9,154 bases of DNA from positions 1-9,154 of the forward strand of contig SCTE01000019.1 in the NCBI GenBank assembly GCA_004298915.1, given 5' to 3'. This document shows positions 1-5,250 of this stretch, in pieces (positions within the stretch are counted from its first letter, which is position 1; each line of letters opens with the position of its first letter). Under the pieces are notes generated by a model. The model was given only the letters and a program-made list of their open reading frames with translations. It had not been told where the DNA came from and searched no databases. A program made the position numbers and the translations under genes. The DNA is from Chloroflexota bacterium. Lineage in GTDB: Bacteria > Chloroflexota > Limnocylindria > Limnocylindrales > CSP1-4.

Positions 1-163
1 CCTGCCGCCACCCGGGGACTATGCCGTCCTGGTCGACATCGGGCCCGAGCGCTCGGATGCCAGGCCGGATGTCATGCGCATCGACGCCAACGGCACGGTC
101 CGCCTGGTGCGGGCCTCGTTCCTCGCCACGTCCACGGCGGTGCGCGTCACGTTCGAGTCCTGA
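1..163 (+). CDS. 3' end of an unrecognised protein gene (partial)
   Basis: A frame starting at base 2 is open from the left edge to a TGA at 161-163 and gives the last 53 residues of a protein. The visible tail contains GDYAVLVDIGPE, then VMRIDANGTVRLVRASF, and ends AVRVTFES. Alternating hydrophobic and polar residues with turn-forming Gly/Asp/Asn suggest a beta-rich C-terminal domain. There is no transmembrane segment, cysteine motif or catalytic signature in this part, and I do not recognise the family. The reading frame is inferred from its continuous openness, the third-position G/C pattern, and a stop 129 bases before rpsO. The rpsO promoter lies after this stop, so the gene is probably a separate transcription unit. 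Confidence 0.55.
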   Translation, partial: LPPPGDYAVLVDIGPERSDARPDVMRIDANGTVRLVRASFLATSTAVRVTFES

Positions 164-168
164 GCACG

Positions 169-181
169 GCCCGCGGCGGGC
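169..181 (+). terminator. Weak hairpin after the first gene
   Basis: GCCCG (169-173) pairs with CGGGC (177-181) around a 3-base loop, just after the stop of the partial first gene. No T-run follows. It could be the 3' end of that transcript, but a short GC hairpin like this arises easily by chance in such GC-rich DNA. Confidence 0.2.
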
Positions 182-206
182 TGCCGGCGCCCCGGAACGG
201 CGTGCC

Positions 207-235
207 TTGATCAAACGGGTCGCCCCTGCTACCAT
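207..235 (+). promoter_or_regulatory. Predicted promoter of rpsO (extended -10)
   Basis: TTGATC (207-212) as -35 and TACCAT (230-235) as -10 are separated by the ideal 17 bases. TGC directly before the -10 (227-229) makes an extended -10. Each hexamer matches the sigma-70-type consensus at 4 of 6 positions. Predicted transcription start is near 242, giving a 5' leader of about 50 bases before the GTG start of rpsO. The local drop in GC compared with the flanks supports a real promoter. Confidence 0.6.
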
Positions 236-243
236 TCATCGGT

Positions 244-291
244 CATACAGCAATGGAATGCATACAGTCACGTTCGCTTTCGGAGGAACGA
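244..291 (+). promoter_or_regulatory. rpsO leader with repeated CATACAG and SD in a hairpin loop
   Basis: CATACAG occurs at 244-250 and again at 261-267. CGTTC (271-275) can pair with GAACG (286-290), placing most of the Shine-Dalgarno GGAGG (282-286) in a 10-base loop. S15 of several bacteria represses its own translation by binding a structured rpsO leader, and those binding sites differ between phyla. The position fits such a role, but only the short helix and the repeat are seen; the regulatory function is inferred. Confidence 0.3.
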
Positions 292-561
292 GTGCCGCTC
301 GCGCGGGATGAAAAGCAGGAGATCATGACCGGGTTTGCCGTCAAGGATGGCGACACCGGATCACCCGAAGTCCAGGTTGCGCTCCTCACGGGGCGGATCA
401 CCGGGCTGACGGAGCATCTTCGGAGCTTTCCCAAGGACAACCATTCGCGCCGCGGACTCCTCAAGCTCGTCGGCCAGCGCCGTCGCCTTCTCGCCTATCT
501 CGTGAAGAAGGACAACGCACGCTACCGTGCCGTCATCGCACGGCTGGGACTTCGCCGCTAA
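292..561 (+). CDS. rpsO: 30S ribosomal protein S15
   Basis: S15 binds the central domain of 16S rRNA early in small-subunit assembly and contributes to a bridge with 23S rRNA. The GTG at 292 is chosen because GGAGG lies 5 bases upstream and the product is then 89 residues, the usual length for the family. The ATG at 253 would add 13 unmatched residues and run through the leader. Family hallmarks are visible: DTGSPEVQVALLT (residues 21-33), the helix ending LTEHL (39-43), and HSRRGLLKLVGQRRRLLAYL (51-70), which contains the conserved rRNA-binding His-Ser-Arg-Arg. It ends in the typical RLGLRR. It has its own promoter and is followed at 118 bases by pnp, the same pairing as in E. coli and B. 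subtilis. Nothing in the protein looks unusual. Confidence 0.97.
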   Translation: MPLARDEKQEIMTGFAVKDGDTGSPEVQVALLTGRITGLTEHLRSFPKDNHSRRGLLKLVGQRRRLLAYLVKKDNARYRAVIARLGLRR

Positions 562-576
562 CGCCACGCCGCATCG

Positions 577-598
577 GATCCCGGGTAAGCCCGGGATC
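577..598 (+). terminator. rpsO-pnp intergenic hairpin (terminator, attenuator or RNase site)
   Basis: GATCCCGGG (577-585) and CCCGGGATC (590-598) form a perfect 9-bp stem with a TAAG tetraloop, starting 15 bases after the rpsO stop. No T-run follows, so it is not a textbook intrinsic terminator. It may protect the rpsO 3' end, attenuate read-through into pnp, or be an RNase cleavage site. The octamer CGCATCGG flanks it as a direct repeat (570-577 and 602-609). The palindrome CGGGCGCCCG follows at 607-616. In E. coli the equivalent spacer carries an rpsO terminator and RNase III sites that control pnp. Confidence 0.5.
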
Positions 599-650
599 TC
601 GCGCATCGGGCGCCCGTCGGGCCCACCAGCAGCCAGGAACCCTCGTCGCC

Positions 651-669
651 TCCTCCGCGAACCGGAGGA
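651..669 (+). promoter_or_regulatory. Hairpin sequestering the pnp ribosome binding site
   Basis: TCCTCCG (651-657) is fully complementary to CGGAGGA (663-669), leaving a 5-base loop CGAAC. The 3' arm contains GGAGG (664-668), the only good Shine-Dalgarno before the pnp GTG at 680, with 11 bases between them. When folded, the ribosome binding site would be hidden. This gives a direct route for translational control, for example opening by a protein or by ribosomes, or removal of the structure by nucleases. The pairing is seen directly; the regulatory role is inferred. Confidence 0.5.
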
Positions 670-679
670 ACGCCAACCC

Positions 680-3262
680 GTGTCCACTACCCTCGAAACC
701 CAGATCGGCGGCCGAACGCTGACGATCGAGACAGGCAAGCTCGCGCGCCTCGCCGGCGGCGCCGTCACCGTCCGCTACGGCGACACCATGGTGCTCGGCA
801 CCGCCAACCGGTCCGATCCGCGACCCGGTCTCGACTTCTTCCCGTTGACCGTCGAGTTCGAGGAGCGGATGTACGCCGCGGGCAAGATCCCGGGCGGCTT
901 CATCAAGCGCGAGGCGCGCGCGTCGGAGGCGGCCACGCTGGCCGCTCGCCTGACGGACCGGCCGATCCGGCCGCTCTTTCCCGAGGGCTACAAGGACGAC
1001 ATCCAGCTCGTCATCACCGTCCTCTCGACGGACCAGGAGAACGAGCCCGACGTCATCGGCACGGTCGCGGCATCGGCGGCCCTGACCATCAGCGAGATCC
1101 CGTTCAGCGGGCCCGTCGGGGCCGTCCGGATCGGGCGGATCGACGGTGAGTTCGTCGTCAACCCCACCTTCAGCCAGCTGGCCGACTCCGAGCTCGACCT
1201 CATCGTCTCGGGCACCCGCGACGCGATCATGATGGTCGAGGCCGGGGCGAAGCTCCTCCCCGAGGACGTCATGGCCGAGGCCATCCTCTTCGGGCACAGG
1301 GCCCTCCAGCCCCTCATCGACATCCAGCTCGAGCTCCAGAAGCTCGTCGGCAAGGCCAAGAGCACGCCGTTCCTCGAGGCCGGCACGGGCTCCGTCATCG
1401 AATTCGGCCAGGCGGTCGAGGCTGGTGAAGAGCTTGTCGTCATCGACGTCGAGACGACCGGGACGGACCCGAAGATGGCGGATCTCGTCGAGATCGCCGC
1501 CGTCAAGGTCAAGGGCGGCAAGATCACCGATCGGTGGTCCACGCTCGTGAACCCGGGACGCCCGATCGTCGGCAACCAGATGCACGGCATCAAGGACGCG
1601 GACGTCAAGAAGGCGCCGAGCCCCGCGGAAGCTGCCAAGCAGGCGCTCAAGTTCATCGGCAAGTCAAGGGTCGTCGGCCACTCGGTCGGGTTCGACCTCG
1701 GCTTCCTCGAGGCGGCGCTGGCTGACGGCACGCACTTCGAGGCGGGTTCCTACTTCGACACCCTGACGATCGCCCGCGAGGGTTACCCGGACCTCGAGAA
1801 CTACAAGCTCGAGACCCTCTCGCGGTTCTTCGGCATCGAGCTGGCCCAGGCGCATCGCGCAGGACCGGATGCCGAGGCCACCGCCAACCTCCTGATCTGG
1901 TTCGGGAACGACCTTCCGGGGCGCCTGAAGGCGCTTCGCGAGGGGATCGCCGCCTCCATCCGGGCCACCCGCTCGGGCGGGGACAGCAAGGCGCTCGCCG
2001 AGGCCGCTCGCCGCGAGGCGCGGGTCAGCAAGAACCTGTTCAGCCTGACCAACAAGAAGGTCGCCCGCCAGCTGGCCCTCGACGAGGGCATCCGGATGGA
2101 CGGCCGTGGCCTCACGGAGCTTCGCCAGATCTCGGTCGATGTCGGCGTCCTGCCGCGTGCCCATGGGTCCGGCCTGTTCACCCGCGGTGAGACCCAGGTC
2201 CTGACCGTCGCCACGCTCGGATCGTCCTCGGATGTCCAGCGGATCGACACGATCAGCCCGAAGACCGAGAAGAAGTACATCCACCACTACAACTTCCCGC
2301 CCTATTCCACGGGCGAGAACAAGCCGATGCGCGGCCCCAGCCGTCGTGACATCGGACACGGAAACCTGGCCGAGCGGGCGCTCGTGCCGGTCCTCCCGTC
2401 CCACGAGGACTTCCCGTACGTCATCCGCCTCGTGTCCGAGTGCATGTCGTCCAACGGCTCCACCTCGATGGCGTCCACCTGCGGCTCGACCCTCGCGCTC
2501 ATGGATGCCGGCGTGCCGATCTCGGCTCCCGTCGCCGGCGCGGCGATGGGCCTGATCAGCGAGCCGGACGGCCGGTTCGTCGTCCTGACCGACATCCTCG
2601 GCAAGGAAGACTCGGTCGGCGACATGGACTTCAAGGTGACCGGTACGCGGGACGGCATCACCGCCCTGCAGATGGACATCAAGGTCCAGGGCATCAACGA
2701 GGCGATCATCCGGGACGGCCTCAAGCAGGCCCTCGCGGCCCGCCTCGAGATCCTCGACAAGATGACCTCGGTCATGCCGGAAGCCCGTGGCCAGATGAGC
2801 GACTTCGCGCCGCGCATCACCACGATCAAGATCAACCCGGAGAAGATCCGCGAGATCATCGGCAAGGGCGGATCGATGATCCGCAAGATCCAGGAAGAGA
2901 CCCAGACCGAGATCAACGTCGAGGACGACGGCACGGTCGAGATCGCCGCGGTGAGCGGCGAGAACTCACGCAAGGCGATCCAGTGGATCGAGAGCCTCAC
3001 CCGTGAGGTCGAAGTCGGCGCCCTGTACCTCGGCAAGGTCACCCGGATCATGGGCTTCGGCGCCTTCGTCGAGATCCTGCCGGGCAAGGAAGGCCTCGTC
3101 CGGATTGGCGAGCTCGCCGACTACCACGTACCGACCGTCGAGGACGTCGTGAGCGTCGGGGACGAAGTCATGGTCGTCGTCATCGAGGTCGACCGGCAGG
3201 GACGGGTCAACCTGTCCCGCAAGGCCGCGATGCAGCGACACCTGGCCAAGGATCCCGCCTGA
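680..3262 (+). CDS. pnp: Polynucleotide phosphorylase with an embedded DEDDh exonuclease domain
   Basis: PNPase degrades RNA 3' to 5' with phosphate, releasing nucleoside diphosphates, and can add tails in reverse; the family forms ring-shaped trimers. The GTG at 680 gives an 860-residue protein starting at the conserved N-terminal strand; an upstream ATG (527) lies inside rpsO. Order: first RNase PH core (about 4-214), with the RNA-binding loop FIKR (74-77) in place of FFRR; an inserted exonuclease domain (about 250-419); a short Ala/Arg-rich helical linker (420-465); second, catalytic PH core (about 469-684); KH domain (711-771, IIGKGG); S1 domain (778-849). Catalytic-core residues are kept: Arg555-Arg556, the SNGSTSMAS segment (phosphate site; E. 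coli Ser438 is Thr595 here), Asp644, Asp650 and Lys652. The usual family length is about 700. No frame break or change in base use marks the insert, so this looks like one functional gene. Confidence 0.95.
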   Translation: MSTTLETQIGGRTLTIETGKLARLAGGAVTVRYGDTMVLGTANRSDPRPGLDFFPLTVEFEERMYAAGKIPGGFIKREARASEAATLAARLTDRPIRPLFPEGYKDDIQLVITVLSTDQENEPDVIGTVAASAALTISEIPFSGPVGAVRIGRIDGEFVVNPTFSQLADSELDLIVSGTRDAIMMVEAGAKLLPEDVMAEAILFGHRALQPLIDIQLELQKLVGKAKSTPFLEAGTGSVIEFGQAVEAGEELVVIDVETTGTDPKMADLVEIAAVKVKGGKITDRWSTLVNPGRPIVGNQMHGIKDADVKKAPSPAEAAKQALKFIGKSRVVGHSVGFDLGFLEAALADGTHFEAGSYFDTLTIAREGYPDLENYKLETLSRFFGIELAQAHRAGPDAEATANLLIWFGNDLPGRLKALREGIAASIRATRSGGDSKALAEAARREARVSKNLFSLTNKKVARQLALDEGIRMDGRGLTELRQISVDVGVLPRAHGSGLFTRGETQVLTVATLGSSSDVQRIDTISPKTEKKYIHHYNFPPYSTGENKPMRGPSRRDIGHGNLAERALVPVLPSHEDFPYVIRLVSECMSSNGSTSMASTCGSTLALMDAGVPISAPVAGAAMGLISEPDGRFVVLTDILGKEDSVGDMDFKVTGTRDGITALQMDIKVQGINEAIIRDGLKQALAARLEILDKMTSVMPEARGQMSDFAPRITTIKINPEKIREIIGKGGSMIRKIQEETQTEINVEDDGTVEIAAVSGENSRKAIQWIESLTREVEVGALYLGKVTRIMGFGAFVEILPGKEGLVRIGELADYHVPTVEDVVSVGDEVMVVVIEVDRQGRVNLSRKAAMQRHLAKDPA
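1427..1936 (+). other. DEDDh (DnaQ/epsilon-like) exonuclease domain inside PNPase
   Basis: This part of pnp encodes about residues 250-419, between the two RNase PH cores. It reads as a complete DEDDh 3'-5' exonuclease. Exo I is LVVIDVETTGTD with Asp256 and Glu258. Exo II is VVGHSVGFDLGFLE with Asp339. Exo III is AHRAGPDAEATANLL with His392 and Asp397. The segments between also follow the family: LVEIAAVKVKGGKI, TLVNPGRPI, YFDTLTIARE and YKLETLSRFFGI. The family hydrolyses DNA or RNA ends with two metal ions; members include the DNA polymerase III epsilon subunit, the PolC proofreading domain, RNase T and oligoribonuclease. The wording is closest to the epsilon/PolC type, but that does not tell the substrate. 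All five catalytic residues are present, so activity is expected. It takes the place of much of the all-alpha linker domain of ordinary PNPases. Confidence 0.92.
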
Positions 3263-3281
3263 CCCTGGCTTCTGGACCACG

Positions 3282-3310
3282 GGGCTCCTCGGCGGCGCGT
3301 CGGGGAGCCC
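3282..3310 (+). terminator. Hairpin downstream of pnp, possible terminator
   Basis: GGGCTCC (3282-3288) pairs with GGAGCCC (3304-3310). The stem can extend inwards through TCG/CGG (one G-T wobble) to about 10 bp with a short GC-rich loop. It starts 19 bases after the pnp stop. No T-run follows, so termination would have to be Rho-assisted, or the hairpin may only stabilise the pnp mRNA end. A second copy of GGAGCCC at 3330-3336 could compete for the same left arm. Confidence 0.45.
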
Positions 3311-3382
3311 TCGCGGAGCTCGGCGGGGAGGAGCCCAAAGCGACGTCCAGCGAGTCGCCGGGTGAGGGGCCGCGCAACCCGC

Positions 3383-3391
3383 TGCTATACT
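3383..3391 (+). promoter_or_regulatory. Predicted extended -10 promoter of the asd operon
   Basis: TATACT (3386-3391) matches the -10 consensus at 5 of 6 positions and is preceded by TGC (3383-3385), an extended -10. There is no good -35 about 17 bases upstream, which is common for extended -10 promoters. Predicted start is near 3398, about 40 bases before asd. The element sits in an otherwise very GC-rich spacer. Confidence 0.5.
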
Positions 3392-3405
3392 CCGGCCGTG
3401 CCCGC

Positions 3406-3441
3406 ATGATCAGAATCCCCCGCGGAGCCATGCCCGGATGA
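3406..3441 (+). CDS. Possible 11-codon leader peptide upstream of asd
   Basis: ATG at 3406 opens a short frame reading MIRIPRGAMPG. Its TGA (3439-3441) overlaps the asd start codon as ATGA. It begins only about 8 bases after the predicted transcription start and has no Shine-Dalgarno, so it would be read nearly leaderless or not at all. It is not rich in lysine, threonine or methionine, so it does not look like a classical attenuator peptide for this pathway. It may be chance. Confidence 0.2.
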   Translation: MIRIPRGAMPG

Positions 3442-4505
3442 GCGACCGAACCCCCCTCACCGTCGCGGTCGTCGGCGCCACCGGCGTCGTCGGTCGAACG
3501 ATGGTCCAGGTCCTTGCCGAACGGGACTTCCCGATCGGCGAGCTGCGGCTGCTCGCCTCAGGCCGATCGGCCGGACGGACGGTCTCGGCCGCGGGCCGGA
3601 CCCTGGAGGTCCTCGAGGCCACGCCCGATGCGTTCGGCGGGGTTGACATCGCCCTGTTCAGTGCCGGCGGCGACATCTCGACCGCGCTGGCGCCCGAGGC
3701 GGCCGCGCGCGGCGCGACGGTCATCGACAACTCCTCGGCCTGGCGAATGGATCCGGCGGTGCCACTGGTGGTCAGCCAGGTCAATCCGGACGACCTGGCC
3801 TGGCATGAGGGGATCATCGCCAACCCGAACTGCTCCACGATGCAGCTCGCGCCGGTCCTCATGGCCCTCCGGGATGCCGTGGGGCTGGAGCGCGTGGTCG
3901 TCGACACGTATCAGTCGGTGTCCGGCACGGGGGCCGACGCGCTGGTCGAGCTGGAGGGCCAGGTGCGCGCCCATGTCGCGGGCGAGCCCATGGAGGCGTC
4001 CGTCTATCCGCATCCGATCGCCTTCAACGCCCTGCCCGAGATCGACGTCTTCCTGCCCGATGGATCCACGAAGGAGGAGTGGAAGGTCGTTGCCGAGAGC
4101 CGCAAGATCCTCCACCTTCCCGGCCTCCGCGTGGCCTGCACCGCCGTGCGGGTGCCGGTCTTCGTCAGCCACTCGGAAGCCGTCCATGTCGAGACGACGC
4201 GGCCGATCACGCCCGAACGGGCGCGGGCGCTGTTCGCCTCGGTGCCGGGCGTGATCGTCGAGGACGATCCGGCTCGGCACGGCTATCCGCTCGCGACCCG
4301 CGCGGCCGGGCGCGACGAGATCTTCGTCGGCCGCGTCCGCCAGGACGCCTCGATCGCCGACGGGCGCGGCCTGTCGATGTGGGTCGTCTCCGACAACCTG
4401 CGCAAGGGCGCCGCGACCAACGCCGTCGAGCTGGCCGAAGTGCTCGTGGAGCGCGGCTGGGTTCGAGCCTCGGCCCGTCGTGCGGCCAGCGAGGCGCGCG
4501 CGTGA
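3438..4505 (+). CDS. asd: Aspartate-semialdehyde dehydrogenase
   Basis: This enzyme reduces beta-aspartyl phosphate to aspartate semialdehyde with NADPH. The step leads to lysine and diaminopimelate (hence peptidoglycan), threonine and methionine, in the cytoplasm. The 355-residue product is of the usual length. It has the N-terminal dinucleotide-binding loop GATGVVG (13-19), the FSAGG segment (74-78), the catalytic cysteine in NPNCSTMQ (Cys132), the active-site glutamine in TYQSVSGTG (Gln159), the substrate-binding EEWKVVAESRKIL (213-225), and RVPVFVSHS with Arg238 and the catalytic His245. The last motif has Ser where Gly is common before His. The ATG at 3438 is chosen because the family N-terminus starts there; the nearest GGAG (3424-3427) lies 10 bases upstream. 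It appears to lead an operon, overlapping the next gene by 4 bases. In Bacillus the same position is followed by dapG and dapA, which are missing here. Confidence 0.95.
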   Translation: MSDRTPLTVAVVGATGVVGRTMVQVLAERDFPIGELRLLASGRSAGRTVSAAGRTLEVLEATPDAFGGVDIALFSAGGDISTALAPEAAARGATVIDNSSAWRMDPAVPLVVSQVNPDDLAWHEGIIANPNCSTMQLAPVLMALRDAVGLERVVVDTYQSVSGTGADALVELEGQVRAHVAGEPMEASVYPHPIAFNALPEIDVFLPDGSTKEEWKVVAESRKILHLPGLRVACTAVRVPVFVSHSEAVHVETTRPITPERARALFASVPGVIVEDDPARHGYPLATRAAGRDEIFVGRVRQDASIADGRGLSMWVVSDNLRKGAATNAVELAEVLVERGWVRASARRAASEARA

Positions 4506-5236
4506 CGTCAGCCGAGCGCCAGGCGGCGCTCGAGGCGATCGCCGCCGAGGTGAAATCCTGCACGCGCTGCCGCCTGCACGCCGGCCGGATCAAGGCCGTG
4601 CCGGGTGAGGGCCACCCGGATACCGAGGTCGTCTTCGTCGGCGAGGGCCCCGGGCAGAACGAGGATCGAGCCGGGCGGCCCTTCGTGGGCCGGGCCGGCG
4701 ACCTCCTCGTCCGGATGCTCGGTACCGTGGGCTGGAAGCGCGACGAGGTCTTCATCACCAATGTCGTGAAGTGCCGACCGCCCGACAATCGGGACCCGGA
4801 GCCCGATGAGATCGAGGCCTGCCGTCCCTATCTCGAGCGCCAGTTGGCGGTCATCGACCCCGCGCTCATCGTGACGCTCGGCCGGCACTCGATGGGCCGG
4901 TTCATTCCCGGCGCCAAGATCAGCCAGATCCACGGCACGACCCGCCCGGTCGATCCATCCACGGGCGCCAGTTCGGCGATGGTCTTCGCGATGTATCACC
5001 CGGCCGCAGCACTTCGCTCCTCGGATGTCGAGCGCCAGAGCTTCGAGGACGCGGCGGCGATCCCGGTCGCCCTCCTTGACGCCCGGCGACGGCGGGCCGA
5101 GCTCGCGCGCGCCGTCCCGGCACCGGCCACCCCGCCGGGCGACACGAACGCACCCCTGACCGCCGGCTCCATGCCGGCAGCATCCCTCGAATCCACCACG
5201 ACAAACGCGGCGCCCGAGGCGCCGACCCTATTCTGA
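4502..5236 (+). CDS. Family 4 (iron-sulfur) uracil-DNA glycosylase
   Basis: It removes uracil from DNA after cytosine deamination or dUMP misincorporation, starting base excision repair. The GTG start overlaps the asd stop as GTGA (4502-4505), implying translational coupling, and gives 244 residues. Four cysteines in the family 4 pattern would hold a 4Fe-4S cluster: Cys20 and Cys23 (CTRC), Cys91 and Cys107. Motif A is GEGPGQNED (47-55) and motif B is HPAA (166-169), both typical of family 4 rather than the Ung family. GRPFVGRAGDLL and FITNVVKCRPPDNRDPEPDE are also hallmark segments. The globular domain ends near residue 195; the remaining 50 residues are Ala/Pro/Thr-rich, probably disordered, and end in PTLF. 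It lies between a biosynthetic gene and rnj with no obvious promoter of its own, so it is probably expressed with asd. Confidence 0.93.
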   Translation: MTSAERQAALEAIAAEVKSCTRCRLHAGRIKAVPGEGHPDTEVVFVGEGPGQNEDRAGRPFVGRAGDLLVRMLGTVGWKRDEVFITNVVKCRPPDNRDPEPDEIEACRPYLERQLAVIDPALIVTLGRHSMGRFIPGAKISQIHGTTRPVDPSTGASSAMVFAMYHPAAALRSSDVERQSFEDAAAIPVALLDARRRRAELARAVPAPATPPGDTNAPLTAGSMPAASLESTTTNAAPEAPTLF

Positions 5237-5250
5237 ACGGACCACGCACC

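Noticed and set aside
253..291. ATG start for rpsO at 253
   Set aside because: It adds 13 residues absent from S15 and lacks a Shine-Dalgarno, whereas GTG 292 has one at ideal spacing and gives the standard 89 residues.
527..679. Upstream extension of pnp to an ATG inside rpsO
   Set aside because: The extra 51 residues include the rpsO end and both spacer hairpins, do not resemble PNPase, and the GTG at 680 sits exactly where the conserved N-terminus begins, after a GGAGG.
1427..1936. The inserted exonuclease as a separate gene or an assembly join
   Set aside because: The frame is continuous on both sides with no internal stop, no start with a ribosome binding site at the domain edge, and no shift in base composition. 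A join artefact would rarely fall in frame exactly at a domain linker.
4079..4501. N-terminal extension of the glycosylase back into asd
   Set aside because: It would overlap asd by over 400 bases with Arg/Gly-rich sequence of shadow type; the GTGA overlap start gives the normal family N-terminus.
5162..5178. GCCGGC-TCCAT-GCCGGC hairpin near the end of the glycosylase gene
   Set aside because: It is short, lies within coding sequence, is not followed by a T-run, and such GC stems are expected by chance here.
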